This document shows, in pieces, positions 31,124 to 47,952 of a stretch of DNA of 64,000 nt (position 1 is its first letter; the number at the start of each line of letters is the position of its first letter). Source of the stretch: FEN-1219 sp039933105 (GTDB lineage Bacteria; Pseudomonadota; Gammaproteobacteria; Steroidobacterales; Rariloculaceae); assembly GCA_039933105.1 (NCBI GenBank), contig JBDTOT010000005.1, forward strand, positions 1 to 64,000. The letters run 5' to 3'. The notes below the pieces were generated by a model that was given only the letters and a program-made list of their open reading frames with translations, made no database searches and was not told the origin of the DNA. A program made the translations under genes and the position numbers.

Positions 31124-31864
31124 ATGACCTTGCGCGGCTCATTTATCCCCGCGCGCATAGCTCTATTCTTCGATGTCGACGGCACCTTGCTTGAGATTGC
31201 GCCGACACCGCATGCGGTGAAAGTACCCGCGGCGTTGCGCAACAGCTTGCAACTTGCGGCAGAGCGGGAAAACGGCGCACTGGCGTTGATCAGCGGGCGA
31301 GCGATAAGCGAGCTCGACCGGCTGTTCGTCCCTTGTGTATTCCCCGCTGCTGGGCAGCATGGATTGGAGCGGCGCGATGCGCAGGGCCGTATTACACGCC
31401 CACACATCCCCGTCGAACTACTGGGGCCGGCGCGGATGGCGCTGTTGAGGTTGCAAGCTCAGCACAAGGGACTCTTGCTAGAAGACAAGGGCGCGGCATT
31501 GGCGATGCACTATCGTCTCGCACCGGCGAAGGAATCGAGCGTGAGCGACGCGCTGCGCGCGCTTGCGGCTCCGTTAGCGGGGCAATTCGAAGTGCGGGCC
31601 GGCAAATTCGTCTTCGAACTGGTTCCATGTGGTTACACCAAGCGCACTGCAATCGAAGCTTTCATGCGCGAAGAACCATTTGCCGGTCGCACGCCGGTTT
31701 TTTTTGGCGACGATCTGGCCGACGAGGATGGATTCGACGCGGTCAATATGTTGGGCGGCTTTTCTATTCGTGTTGGCGCGACTGAGGAGACTCGCGCGCG
31801 CTATCGCTTTGGTAGCGTATCGGGCGTAATCGCGTGGTTGCGCGAGCGGAATCTCAGTTATTGA
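31124..31864 (+). CDS. otsB: Trehalose-6-phosphate phosphatase
   Basis: 246 residues. HAD motifs are present: nucleophile loop FFDVDGTLLE (DVDGT at 17-21), LALISGR, the lysine in GYTKRTAI (K173) and GDDLADED (195-202). AAGQHGLERRD is typical of trehalose phosphatases. It converts trehalose-6-P to trehalose. No otsA (trehalose-6-P synthase) is in the window. It is 64 bases downstream of the tandem SpoIIAA-like gene in the same direction, and convergent with kup (about 100-base gap). It suggests a trehalose or osmolyte role for the cluster. Confidence 0.92.
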   Translation: MTLRGSFIPARIALFFDVDGTLLEIAPTPHAVKVPAALRNSLQLAAERENGALALISGRAISELDRLFVPCVFPAAGQHGLERRDAQGRITRPHIPVELLGPARMALLRLQAQHKGLLLEDKGAALAMHYRLAPAKESSVSDALRALAAPLAGQFEVRAGKFVFELVPCGYTKRTAIEAFMREEPFAGRTPVFFGDDLADEDGFDAVNMLGGFSIRVGATEETRARYRFGSVSGVIAWLRERNLSY

Positions 31865-31965
31865 CGGCAAGGTGTCGGCATATGGCACTCCGAAGAATGC
31901 CAACGCTGACTGCTATCAGTGCCGGAATGGCGAATCGGATGAGAATCGCGCGCAGTTGTTCGTCC

Positions 31966-33906
31966 TCAAATCGCCTTTTGAAATCCAACTTTCATCGCCT
32001 GTCCGGCGGGAATTTGATAGTAGGCCGTCATGTCCTTGCTATTGATGGCCATGCGGATGAAAAGGCGGTCGCGCCAACCCGCCATACCATGCAGCTTGCG
32101 GCCGGCGAGCAGATCCACCTCGCCGATGAAGTAGCGCACGCGATCCAACTCCAAAGTCAGACCAAGTTCCGCGCACCGTGCGAGGTCGGACGGAATGTTC
32201 GCGCGCTGCATGAAGCCGTAGCGCAACACGAGGCGATGAAACCCTGCGTCGAGCGCAGTCAGTTCGATGCGCTCGGCCGGCTCGGTCTTGGCGACGGGCT
32301 CTACGACGACGGTGGCGAGAACCACGCGCTCGTGTAGCACGCCCATGCTTTGCACGAGTTTCTGCAGCGCGGGCGGCGTCTGTCCCAGTCGCCCCGTGAA
32401 GAAAACCGCGACACCGGGAACTCGCGGTATTTGATCCGCAATCAGCTTGCCGATGAACGTCTCCATCGTGGGAGCGGTGCTCGCGATTTGCCGGGCGAGC
32501 AGGGTCGCGCCGGTGCGCCAGGTCGTCATTATCGTGAACAGCGCTAGGCCGATTAGCAGCGGCAGCCAACCGCCGTCCGGAATCGTCACGAGGTTGGCGC
32601 CGAGGAACCCGAGGTCGATGAAGAGGAGGCCGACTAACAACGCTACGGCTTGCGAAAGTCGCCAATGGCTGCGCTCGATCGCGACGTTGAATGCAAGGAC
32701 TGTGGTGATCGCCATGGTCGAGTTGACAGCCACACCGTAGGCCGCCGCGAGATTTCCGGAGGATTGGAACGCCAGAACGAGCCCGATGGCGGCGACCATC
32801 AAGAGCCAGTTCACCGTCGGCATGTAGATTTGGCCACGTGCTGCAGCTGACGTTTGCCGCACTCTCAAAGTCGGCAACAAACCGAGATGCACGGCCTGAC
32901 GCGTCATCGAGTAGGCGCCGGTGATTACGGCCTGCGAAGCGATGCAGGTGGCCGCCGTGGCGAGGAGAACGAGCGGCAACTGGCCCCAGGCGGGGGCAAG
33001 GTGATAGAACGGTTGTTCGCTGCCAGCCGGATCCACTATCAACAGCGCGCCTTGTCCGAAGTAGTTCAGGAGCAGCGCCGGCAGCACGAACGCAAACCAG
33101 ACCCTGCGGATCGGCACGCGCCCGAAATGTCCGAGGTCGGCATACAGGGCCTCGCCCCCGGTCGTGACCAGGAAAATCGCGTACAGCGCGAAATAGCCGG
33201 TCCGTCCATTGCCGGCGAAGTAAGCGATCGCATAGCGCGGGTCGATGGCCTTCAGCACTTCCGGGGCCTGCATGATGCCGCGGATACCCATCGCCGCGAG
33301 CACAGCGAACCAGACCACGGTCAATGGACCGAATATCGCCCCCACCTTCGCCGTACCGCCGCGCTGCAGGGCGAACAGACCGAACAAAATCACGGCCGTG
33401 ATCGGAACGACGTAGGTATCGAGCTGCGGCGCGGCGACTTGCAGTCCCTCGACCGCGCTCAACACGGAAATGGCCGGTGTAATCATCGCGCCGCCGTACA
33501 GCATCGATGCGCCGAGGATCCCGAGCAGAATCAATGCGCGTCTGCGGACGCGGTCCTGGCGATCCGGATTCAGCAACGCGAGCAACGCAAACGTCCCACC
33601 TTCTCCGCGGTTATCCGCGCGCAGCACGAACATCATGTACTTCAGCGAGATCACGAGAATTAACGTCCAGAAGATCAAGGACAACACGCCGAGAACGTTG
33701 TCTGGTGAGACGGGTATGGGATCCTTACCGGCGAAGGTCTCGCGCAACGCGTAAATCGGGCTCGTGCCGATGTCGCCATACACCACTCCAAGCACCGCCA
33801 CGGCCAGCACGGCGAACGATTTGCTGTGTGGCTCAGCAGGCGACGCGTGACTGAGCGCATTCTTCTGCGCATCGCGTCCCGGCGTATTGGCGTGATTCAA
33901 TGGCAT
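31966..33906 (-). CDS. kup: Low-affinity potassium transporter Kup
   Basis: About 646 residues from the ATG at 33906 (MPLNHANTPG...); an ATG at 33942 is possible. The N-terminal membrane part starts SFAVLAVAVLGVVYGDIGTSPIYAL, the Kup/HAK signature, with further helices containing RADNRGEGGTFALLAL and GGAMITPAISVLSAVEGL. About 12 membrane segments are followed by a soluble C-terminal region. It carries K+/H+ symport, and is important in acidic or osmotic conditions. It is convergent with otsB and divergent from the MscS gene. The block of carbon/trehalose genes and ion channels suggests osmotic adaptation. Confidence 0.93.
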   Translation of the reverse strand: MPLNHANTPGRDAQKNALSHASPAEPHSKSFAVLAVAVLGVVYGDIGTSPIYALRETFAGKDPIPVSPDNVLGVLSLIFWTLILVISLKYMMFVLRADNRGEGGTFALLALLNPDRQDRVRRRALILLGILGASMLYGGAMITPAISVLSAVEGLQVAAPQLDTYVVPITAVILFGLFALQRGGTAKVGAIFGPLTVVWFAVLAAMGIRGIMQAPEVLKAIDPRYAIAYFAGNGRTGYFALYAIFLVTTGGEALYADLGHFGRVPIRRVWFAFVLPALLLNYFGQGALLIVDPAGSEQPFYHLAPAWGQLPLVLLATAATCIASQAVITGAYSMTRQAVHLGLLPTLRVRQTSAAARGQIYMPTVNWLLMVAAIGLVLAFQSSGNLAAAYGVAVNSTMAITTVLAFNVAIERSHWRLSQAVALLVGLLFIDLGFLGANLVTIPDGGWLPLLIGLALFTIMTTWRTGATLLARQIASTAPTMETFIGKLIADQIPRVPGVAVFFTGRLGQTPPALQKLVQSMGVLHERVVLATVVVEPVAKTEPAERIELTALDAGFHRLVLRYGFMQRANIPSDLARCAELGLTLELDRVRYFIGEVDLLAGRKLHGMAGWRDRLFIRMAINSKDMTAYYQIPAGQAMKVGFQKAI

Positions 33907-34121
33907 TGCGCCTGTGGTGTGGCTTCGATGACCGGTCCGCATCGCGCGCGTCCCGACGCGCAAGCTGGCCCACGATCGACGCTGCCATTCGCGTGGCGTA
34001 TCAGATCCACCCGGAACTTAACACGTGATTGCCGACGGCGCGACCCGAATCCTCGGGGTTGACGTGTAGCACCATCGATCGTTACGGTCGAAAGCCCTGC
34101 AGCGTTCGGAAGGAGAGGACC

Positions 34122-35204
34122 ATGTCGATGACTCTCGAGCGACTCTGGTCGCTACCGGTTTTCAATAACTCGGTCACCGTGTGGCTCGTTGGCGTTGCGA
34201 TAGCCGCAGGGGTTCTAATCACGCTGCTGACAGCTCGCCGCATGGCGCGCCGTTACCATCGACGCCTTGAGCACGTCGAGGGAGCGAAGATCGTCTTGAT
34301 TCCCCTCGAGGTGCTGAGTCGCACTGCGTTGCCGTTCTTTGTCGTGCTTGCCCTGTTCGTGGGTCTTCAGTCGCTCGAGATTGGTCCCCGCACCGCCGCT
34401 GTGTTCTCGTCGGCAATTACGATCGCCGTGTTTTGGCAGGCTGGTATCTGGGGCGTTGCGGGTGCTTCGGCGCTGATCGAGCACAAGCGCCGCCGCAGCC
34501 TCGGAGTGGATCGTGCCGTCCTCGGCTCGCTCGGGATCATCAACGTCATCGTCAACACCGTGATCTGGGCATTCGTAGCGCTGTTGACGCTCGGCAATCT
34601 CGGGGTAGACATCACGGCCCTGGTCGCCGGCCTCGGGATCGGTGGTATCGCGGTGGCGTTGGCCGTGCAGAATATTTTCGGTGATCTGTTCGCGTCGCTA
34701 TCGATCACGCTCGATCGACCGTTCACGGTCGGCGACTTCCTGGTCGTGGATGACGTTCTCGGCACCGTAGAAACCATCGGCGTCAAGAGCACGCGTCTGC
34801 GCAGCTTGAGCGGCGAGCAAATTGTAATGGCCAACTCGGACCTGTTGGGCAGTCGTGTGCGCAACTACGGCCGCATGTCCGAGCGACGCGTACTGTTTAC
34901 GACAGGGGTTACTTACGAAACGAAGATGGAAGCGCTCAAACGAATACCGAGTTTGATTCGCGAGATCATCCAGGCCCAAGAAGATACGCGTTTTGATCGT
35001 AGCCACTTCGCGAAGCACGCCGCCGCATCGCTCGACTTCGAGACCGTCTATTACGTCCGCTCGGCAGACTACAACCGGTACATGGATATTCAGCAATCGA
35101 TCAATCTGCGACTGCACGAAGAGTTTGCGAAGCGCGAGATCGAGTTCGCATACCCCACGCAGAAGCTGTTCGTCGCTTCGATTCCGCAAGACGAGGCCGC
35201 GTGA
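34122..35204 (+). CDS. MscS-family mechanosensitive channel
   Basis: 360 residues from the ATG at 34122, preceded by AGGAGAGGACC. Membrane helices lie at about 16-37, 63-84, 92-113 and 145-165. The pore helix has ALVAGLGIGGIAVALAVQNIF. The cytoplasmic beta domain follows (PFTVGDFLVVDDVLGTVETIG, LRSLSGEQIVMANSDLLGSRVRNYG). It has the length of a mid-size MscS/MscK family member, without a large periplasmic domain. It would release solutes on hypo-osmotic shock. It is divergent from kup and convergent with the SLC13 gene; a second, larger MscS is at 49740-51647. Confidence 0.9.
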   Translation: MSMTLERLWSLPVFNNSVTVWLVGVAIAAGVLITLLTARRMARRYHRRLEHVEGAKIVLIPLEVLSRTALPFFVVLALFVGLQSLEIGPRTAAVFSSAITIAVFWQAGIWGVAGASALIEHKRRRSLGVDRAVLGSLGIINVIVNTVIWAFVALLTLGNLGVDITALVAGLGIGGIAVALAVQNIFGDLFASLSITLDRPFTVGDFLVVDDVLGTVETIGVKSTRLRSLSGEQIVMANSDLLGSRVRNYGRMSERRVLFTTGVTYETKMEALKRIPSLIREIIQAQEDTRFDRSHFAKHAAASLDFETVYYVRSADYNRYMDIQQSINLRLHEEFAKREIEFAYPTQKLFVASIPQDEAA

Positions 35205-35207
35205 ACG

Positions 35208-35230
35208 AATGGCGCCACCGTTCGTGGGCG
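35208..35230 (+). terminator. Possible hairpin between mscS and SLC13 genes
   Basis: GGCGCCAC ... GTGGGCGC around a short loop, between two convergent genes. There is a bulge and no T tract, so a classical intrinsic terminator is uncertain. Confidence 0.3.
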
Positions 35231-35270
35231 CGCTGTGATGCCGTGAGTGGTGGCAGGCAGAAAAGTCAGA

Positions 35271-37085
35271 CTAGAGGCCGTACCGGCGCGCTAGCAGCAC
35301 GGAGAGCACTACGAGCAATAGCACGACAAGCGGCGCGCCGACGCGCACGAAATCGCTGAAGCGATAGCCAGCCGCGTTCATCACGAGAAGATTGGTCTGA
35401 TATGCCATCGGCGTCGCGTAGCTCAGATTCGCGCCGAACAATATCGCGAGCACGAACGGCTCGAGCGGCAGGCCGAGAGCTACCGCCGTCGCTACCGCGA
35501 TCGGTGTTCCGACGGCCGCAGCAGCCGCGTTCGATACAAAGTTCGTGAGCAGCGCCGCAAAGGCCATGAAGATCGCGATCTGTGCTGCCGGTGGCACGTG
35601 CATCACCACTGCGGCAATGCCTTGTGCAATCCAGCTCGCGGCGCCTGTCGCGACGAAACTCCGCCCGAGAGCGACGCTCGACGCGATCAGCAGTACAACC
35701 TCGAGACTCAACGCGCGTCCGATGCCATCGAAACGCACGCAGCCGGTTACGAGCATCGCCATGACGCCCAAGAAGGCGGATACGTGGATCGGCAATAGTT
35801 TGAGTGCGGCGAGAATCAAGACTATGGCCATGATGGTGAGCGCTGTCGGGGCCAGCGGCGAACGCGGCAATACGAGGCTCGCGTCGAGCAGCATGAGGTC
35901 TGGGCGCCCGCGCAACCGCTCGATCCGATCGCGCGCGCCCTGCACCAGCAAGACATCGCCAGCGCTGAGTTGTGTGTCGCCGATATCGGAAACGCTGCGC
36001 AACAACCCTCCGGTTCCGCGGCTCAACCCGACCACGACCACTTGGTGCTCCTCTGCGAAGCGGACCTCCTTCAGCGTGCGGCCATGCAGGGCCGACTGAT
36101 TGCCGACGACGATCTCCGCGAGCGCTGCGTCAGCCCGCGCGTCCTCGCTCTCGATGAACCGCCCGGCGCCTCCGCGCTCGAATAGGTCCACGCTGAGTGC
36201 AGCCGCGAGTTCGCGCAGTCCTTCGGGAGTATCGCGAAGCATCAGGATGTCGCCGGCGACGAGCCCGCTCGTCTCGGCCATCGAGACTTCGTTTTTGTCG
36301 CGAATCAGCGCGAACGCAGGGACGGACCGACCGAGCGTGCGCCCGAGATCGGCGACGGTCCTGCCGACGACCTTGGTGTTGTCGGTCGCCACGCGTAAGC
36401 TGGCCTCGTATTGCCGGCTCGAAATTGCTGGCGCTTGTCCGCGATCGGGCAACAGCCGCGGTGCGATCAACCAGAGATACGGCAACGCGAGACCAAAGGC
36501 GATGAGCGCGGTTTCTGTGAAATCGAACAGCCCCATGCGCGGCATACCGAGATCCTCAGCGATGCTCAGCACAAGCACGTTGGTTGACGTGCCGATGCTG
36601 GTTAGCGTGCCGCCCGCGAGAATCGCGAAATTTACGGGCATGAGTGTTTTTGAAGCCGGGTAGTTCGTGCGTGTCGCGAGGCTCAACAACAACGGCAGCA
36701 TCAGCACCAGAACCGGTGTGTCGTTGATGAACGCACTCGCTCCGCCGGCGATGAGGAGTGTGACCAGCAACCCGAGCGAGCGGTTCAATTTCCAAACACG
36801 GCCGAGGACCCGGACCACGGGCTCCATGGCGCCAGTCACGGTCAAGCCGCGCGCCAATATCATCAGGCAGCAGATCGCAACCAGGGCTGGGTGCCCAAAC
36901 GACTCGAAAATCTCGATTTCAGTGAGTCGCGTACCGGCTTCGTAGTACGGGAAGAGATAGAAGATGAGTAGGAGCGTCACGAGCAACAGCAACGAGACCA
37001 GCTCGATACGAATCCACGGGCGTGTGTACAAATAGAATACGGAAATCGTTACCGCGAGAAGCAGAACGGCGTGCGGTCCGGGCAT
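35271..37085 (-). CDS. SLC13-type permease with two TrkA-C (RCK_C) domains
   Basis: 604 residues. N-terminal and C-terminal membrane blocks (about 5-215 and 400-604) of the DASS/SLC13 (CitMHS-like) fold carry the paired SNT/SNS-type motifs: GGASAFINDTPVLVLMLPLL, GTLTSIGTSTNVLVLS in the first, and LLTNFVSNAAAAAVGTPIA, GANLSYATPMAYQTNLLVM in the second. The central loop holds two TrkA-C domains (about 225-300 and 312-385), which bind ligands and gate transport in related proteins. Substrate (dicarboxylate or anion) unknown. It stands at the end of the ion/osmotic cluster, convergent with mscS. Confidence 0.88.
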   Translation of the reverse strand: MPGPHAVLLLAVTISVFYLYTRPWIRIELVSLLLLVTLLLIFYLFPYYEAGTRLTEIEIFESFGHPALVAICCLMILARGLTVTGAMEPVVRVLGRVWKLNRSLGLLVTLLIAGGASAFINDTPVLVLMLPLLLSLATRTNYPASKTLMPVNFAILAGGTLTSIGTSTNVLVLSIAEDLGMPRMGLFDFTETALIAFGLALPYLWLIAPRLLPDRGQAPAISSRQYEASLRVATDNTKVVGRTVADLGRTLGRSVPAFALIRDKNEVSMAETSGLVAGDILMLRDTPEGLRELAAALSVDLFERGGAGRFIESEDARADAALAEIVVGNQSALHGRTLKEVRFAEEHQVVVVGLSRGTGGLLRSVSDIGDTQLSAGDVLLVQGARDRIERLRGRPDLMLLDASLVLPRSPLAPTALTIMAIVLILAALKLLPIHVSAFLGVMAMLVTGCVRFDGIGRALSLEVVLLIASSVALGRSFVATGAASWIAQGIAAVVMHVPPAAQIAIFMAFAALLTNFVSNAAAAAVGTPIAVATAVALGLPLEPFVLAILFGANLSYATPMAYQTNLLVMNAAGYRFSDFVRVGAPLVVLLLVVLSVLLARRYGL

Positions 37086-37244
37086 TGGCGCCTCAATGGA
37101 ATCGACAGAGCTGAATCTTATGCGATAAAGAGGGCGGCCGCCGCTGCGAGTGGGTAAGCCGAAGGCTGTCGGCGTCGGTGGAATTCGGCAGCCAAAAGCG
37201 CCCGTCCCTCTGAGGTGCCGCTCAGGTAATCGTGTCCGCTGATT

Positions 37245-38354
37245 TCAGAAGTACGTCTGCAGCGATTTCGCGTCGTAGTCGCGCAATTCGTTCTGTCGGC
37301 CCGCTTCTACTTTCTGCACCCAGTCGGGGTCCTGCAACAGCGCACGCCCCACTGCGACGAGATCGAACTCGCCGCGATCGAGGCGTTCGATGGTCTCATC
37401 GAGCTTGCCGACGCTCGAGCCTTCGCCGCGAAAGGCCCCGATGAATTCGGAGTTCAGTCCCACAGAGCCGACGCTGATCGTCGGTAGCCCCGATAGTTTT
37501 TTGACCCAGCCTGCGAGGTTGAGTCCGCTCTGCCCATCGATGTCTGGGAATTCCGGTTCGAGGATGCGCCGCTGCGAGCAATGAATGGCGTCGGCGCCCG
37601 CGTCGGCGAGTACCTTGACCCAGCGCTCGAGCTGCTGCGGGTCGAGCGCAACCTTCGCTGCGAAGTCGCCCGACTTCCATTGCGAGATACGAATGATGAT
37701 CGGCAGCTCGCCCACCGCGAGTCGACAACGGCGGATCGTTTCTGCGGCGAACTCGGCGCGCTTCTCGATCGAGCCGCCGAACCGGTCGCTGCGTTGATTG
37801 GTACGCTCCCAGAAGAATTCGTCGATGAGATATCCGTGCGCGCCGTGCAGCTCCACGCAATCGAACCCGAGACGCTTGGCATCGCCCGCCGCATCCGCAT
37901 ACGCCTGCGCCATGTCGAGCACTTCGGCTTCACCTGGCTCTGCGGCAACTTTGTCTCCTTGCAGGGTGATACCCGACGGGCCATCGGACGGCGCGTCGGG
38001 AAAATGTCCGGTGCCAGGCTTGCGACTCATGCCCTGATGCCAGAGCTGCGGGCCCATCTTTCCGCCCGCGGCATGTACGGCATCGATCACACGCTGCCAA
38101 CCCGCGAGCGGCTGTTGGCCCCAGAACAGCGGAATGTTGGCGTCGTTCCCTGCGCCTTTGCGGCGCGTGAGCGTGCCCTCGGAAAGAATGAGCCCGACCT
38201 CGCTCGCCGCACGGCGCGCGTAGTAGGCCACGTTGTCATCGTTGGGAAACGCGCCGGGTGAACGTGCGCGCGTCATCGGCGCCATCACGATGCGATTCTT
38301 GAGTTCCAGGCCGCGAATGCGAAATGGACGAAATAGCGGAGCGACGTCGGTCAT
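37245..38354 (-). CDS. NADH:flavin oxidoreductase, Old Yellow Enzyme family
   Basis: 369 residues. The TIM-barrel N-terminus (LFRPFRIRGLELKNRIVMAPMTR) binds FMN. The active-site motif HGAHGYL (His170, His173, Tyr175) and WERTNQRSDRFGGSIEKR are typical of OYE/2,4-dienoyl-CoA-reductase-like enzymes without the iron-sulfur extension. AVGRALLQDPDWVQKV near the C-terminus is the phosphate-binding GRxLLxDPxW part. Substrates are alpha,beta-unsaturated carbonyls in this family; the specific one is unknown. It lies 17 bases downstream of the FimV-like gene, so it may share its transcript. Confidence 0.92.
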   Translation of the reverse strand: MTDVAPLFRPFRIRGLELKNRIVMAPMTRARSPGAFPNDDNVAYYARRAASEVGLILSEGTLTRRKGAGNDANIPLFWGQQPLAGWQRVIDAVHAAGGKMGPQLWHQGMSRKPGTGHFPDAPSDGPSGITLQGDKVAAEPGEAEVLDMAQAYADAAGDAKRLGFDCVELHGAHGYLIDEFFWERTNQRSDRFGGSIEKRAEFAAETIRRCRLAVGELPIIIRISQWKSGDFAAKVALDPQQLERWVKVLADAGADAIHCSQRRILEPEFPDIDGQSGLNLAGWVKKLSGLPTISVGSVGLNSEFIGAFRGEGSSVGKLDETIERLDRGEFDLVAVGRALLQDPDWVQKVEAGRQNELRDYDAKSLQTYF

Positions 38355-38371
38355 CCCGAGTTCTGCGGCTG

Positions 38372-40279
38372 CTATTTCGCCCGGATGCGTGCAGTGGGCG
38401 CGTTGAACGTGCTGTCGGCGGCTTCTTCCATCTGCGGTGATTCTAGCGTGGCGGTTTCTGCGGTCGCGGCGTGAGCTGCTTTGGTTGCGGCGAGGTCTGC
38501 AATGGCGTCGCGCAAGTCCTGGCTCGCGTGTTGCGTCAACGTATGTTCCGCTTCGTAGTCCCGGCGAAGCATGTCGATCTCGACGATCGTGAGCGTGTGC
38601 TTGTCGTCGTCGATGGGTTGCTCCGTACGCTTGGCCTTGGAGCTCGATGTCGGCTGGCGCACCGTAGGTTCGTTGGCCATATCGGGCATCAGCGCAGTGG
38701 GGGCGCCTTCTTCAAACGTATCGTCGCGGGCGTCGATGATGGGGCCTCGGTCATCCACTTCTTCGACGCGCTCTCTGGTCGGTGCCCCGATATTGAAATC
38801 CACGGGGTCGGTCGAGCTGATGGACCGCGCCAGCGCCTCGAGATGGGCCGGCAAGGCAGCGGCGGAGTCGACAACCGGCGTGGGTTCCGCGCCGCTCATC
38901 GCAATCGCTTGTTTGGCCGCGTGCGTGCCGGTCATTGACCCTTCGACCACGCCCATACGACTGGCGAGTTCGACCGGTCGTCGGCGAAGCGGTTCCCGAA
39001 CCTGGCTGTTGGACTCTGCCGCGGCTTGTTGCTCGCGGCGCCGGCGCACGAAGGCCAGCGGCGCCCACAATAATATGAGAGCGGCGACAACGAGCGCCGC
39101 TATGAACCACCACGAGAGCCTTCCCGTCACTACGGGGCTTGGCGCTGCGGGCGCAACGTTGCTGCTCGTCGGCACGGCCACCGGCGCTGCGCGCGGCGTC
39201 GCGACGACAGCCGCGGGCGCGGGAAGCGGGAGGCTCGCATCCTGAGAGACGCTGCGGCTGGCAGCATCTGCCTTTAGCGGTTGGGCTGCGGTCGACGGCT
39301 CCGGCGCTGAATCTACCGCTGCCACAGGCGGTGCGGCAGGCCGCTCGGCTTCGCCGACCGCAGGCAGGGCGGGCGCCGAAGGCGCCGCGAGCGCGGCCGA
39401 GGAAGGCAGCAAGTTAGGAATAGTGAGTGAACGCCCTTCCTCGATCAGGTCGGGGTTGCCGCGAGCGAACGCTGCCGGGTTCGCCGCAAAGATGGCGTCC
39501 GCGGCTTCGTTGATCGTCACCGGTCGGCCGGCGATTCTAGCTGCGATACCCGACAAGGTGTCGCCTCGAACGACGCGATACGTTTGACCTTGCGGCAGGT
39601 CGCCGCCTTCGAGCCCACGTGCGCGCGGCGATACGTTCGAGCGCTCGGTCGTCGCGACTGGAGCGTTCGCTAGCCGTCGCGGTGTCGCGGTGTGAGTTGC
39701 AGTCTCGGTTGCAACGGCGGGAGTCGCGGCCAGCGGCGCAACCACGAGGCGCGTCGCATCGATCGCGGGCTGTGTTTGCGCAGCGGCGACTGCGGGGCCA
39801 TTGGAAAGTATCGTCGGTATCCGCGTGGGCGGGTCGACGAACAACTGATAGCTGCGCACGAAATGCGGAGCGTCAGCGCAGTGCACCTCTACGTTGAGAC
39901 CAATCAGCGGCTCGAGAACACGGCGCTCGTCGAAGATCTGGATGTGAGTCGGCGTGACGGAAATGCGAGTGACGCTCGAATAGGTCGGCAACTCGTTGGC
40001 AGTGCGCTCGGGCGCAAGACCTACGCACGCGGATACCAATTGCTCGGTGCCCGCGAGCCGATACGGAATTTCGACGAGCAGCGATTCACCGAGCCCGCTC
40101 TTGATGGATGCCTCGCCGAGCTCGAGCGCGGACGCCGTGAACGGAGCGAGCAGAAGGAGCCCGATTGCGCACCCGAAAAGCGGGCTATCCGGTGACCGGC
40201 GCGCCCGATCGAACGCCTGCGGAGAGTGATAGGCCGACAGCCGGGTCGCGGAATGGATGAAGGGGTTGGATACGGGCAT
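38372..40279 (-). CDS. FimV-like peptidoglycan-associated protein with LysM domain
   Basis: 635 residues. A long leader ends in LLLLAPFTASA, followed directly by the FimV N-terminal domain (LELGEASIKSGLGESLLVEIPYRL..., about 51-150). A LysM domain (233-289, YRVVRGDTLSGIAARIAGRP...IPNL) binds peptidoglycan. An Ala/Pro-rich linker precedes a membrane helix (about 393-413) and a cytoplasmic acidic tail. A C-terminal TPR/FimV_C module is not evident; the tail is a short helix (MLRRDYEAEHTLTQHAS). FimV family proteins act in type IV pili assembly and twitching and, in some species, in polar localisation. No other pilus gene is nearby. It is divergent from the giant HAMP kinase. Confidence 0.85.
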   Translation of the reverse strand: MPVSNPFIHSATRLSAYHSPQAFDRARRSPDSPLFGCAIGLLLLAPFTASALELGEASIKSGLGESLLVEIPYRLAGTEQLVSACVGLAPERTANELPTYSSVTRISVTPTHIQIFDERRVLEPLIGLNVEVHCADAPHFVRSYQLFVDPPTRIPTILSNGPAVAAAQTQPAIDATRLVVAPLAATPAVATETATHTATPRRLANAPVATTERSNVSPRARGLEGGDLPQGQTYRVVRGDTLSGIAARIAGRPVTINEAADAIFAANPAAFARGNPDLIEEGRSLTIPNLLPSSAALAAPSAPALPAVGEAERPAAPPVAAVDSAPEPSTAAQPLKADAASRSVSQDASLPLPAPAAVVATPRAAPVAVPTSSNVAPAAPSPVVTGRLSWWFIAALVVAALILLWAPLAFVRRRREQQAAAESNSQVREPLRRRPVELASRMGVVEGSMTGTHAAKQAIAMSGAEPTPVVDSAAALPAHLEALARSISSTDPVDFNIGAPTRERVEEVDDRGPIIDARDDTFEEGAPTALMPDMANEPTVRQPTSSSKAKRTEQPIDDDKHTLTIVEIDMLRRDYEAEHTLTQHASQDLRDAIADLAATKAAHAATAETATLESPQMEEAADSTFNAPTARIRAK

Positions 40280-40715
40280 CGCTCGTCGGACCGAAACTTG
40301 AACTGTGGCCAGCTTACGTGTTTCCGGATCCGGGAACCGCGAAACGCATCAAGACTCCGCGCTTCCGTGTTGCGAGCCATACGGGTCGCGGGTTGTGGGT
40401 TATTCGGCCTACCTGGCTTCGCGACTCGGTTCCAAAAGGGCGGCAAGCCGGACCCGCGCACGGAGCGGGCACCGAACTCGCAGCAGGCTGCTCCGCACAC
40501 TCGGGGGGCCAGCAAAACACCTGATTGTAGGTTCCGGCTGACTATGTGATGTAGGTGTCGTCTGACAGCTCAGGCGTCAGCGAACAGGCAGGATTGGCGT
40601 GGGAATCGATACTGCCTTGTGTCCTGACGCCGCCGTATCCGGAAAGCTTGGAAGGTCACGATCTGGGTGCCGCCGCGGAGCATCGGCGGGTGCCTCTAAT
40701 CACGAGAAACGAATC
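40280..40715. promoter_or_regulatory. Divergent control region between the FimV-like gene and the HAMP kinase
   Basis: 436 bases with no convincing gene. It contains a near-perfect palindrome centred on CCGGATCCGG with flanking TTCC/GGAA (about 40324-40338) and an inverted repeat CTGAC-N9-GTCAG (about 40563-40581) upstream of the kinase. Both could be operators; neither matches a site I recognise. Confidence 0.35.
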
Positions 40716-47942
<7,227 letters not shown>

Positions 47943-47952
47943 GAAGGGCCAA

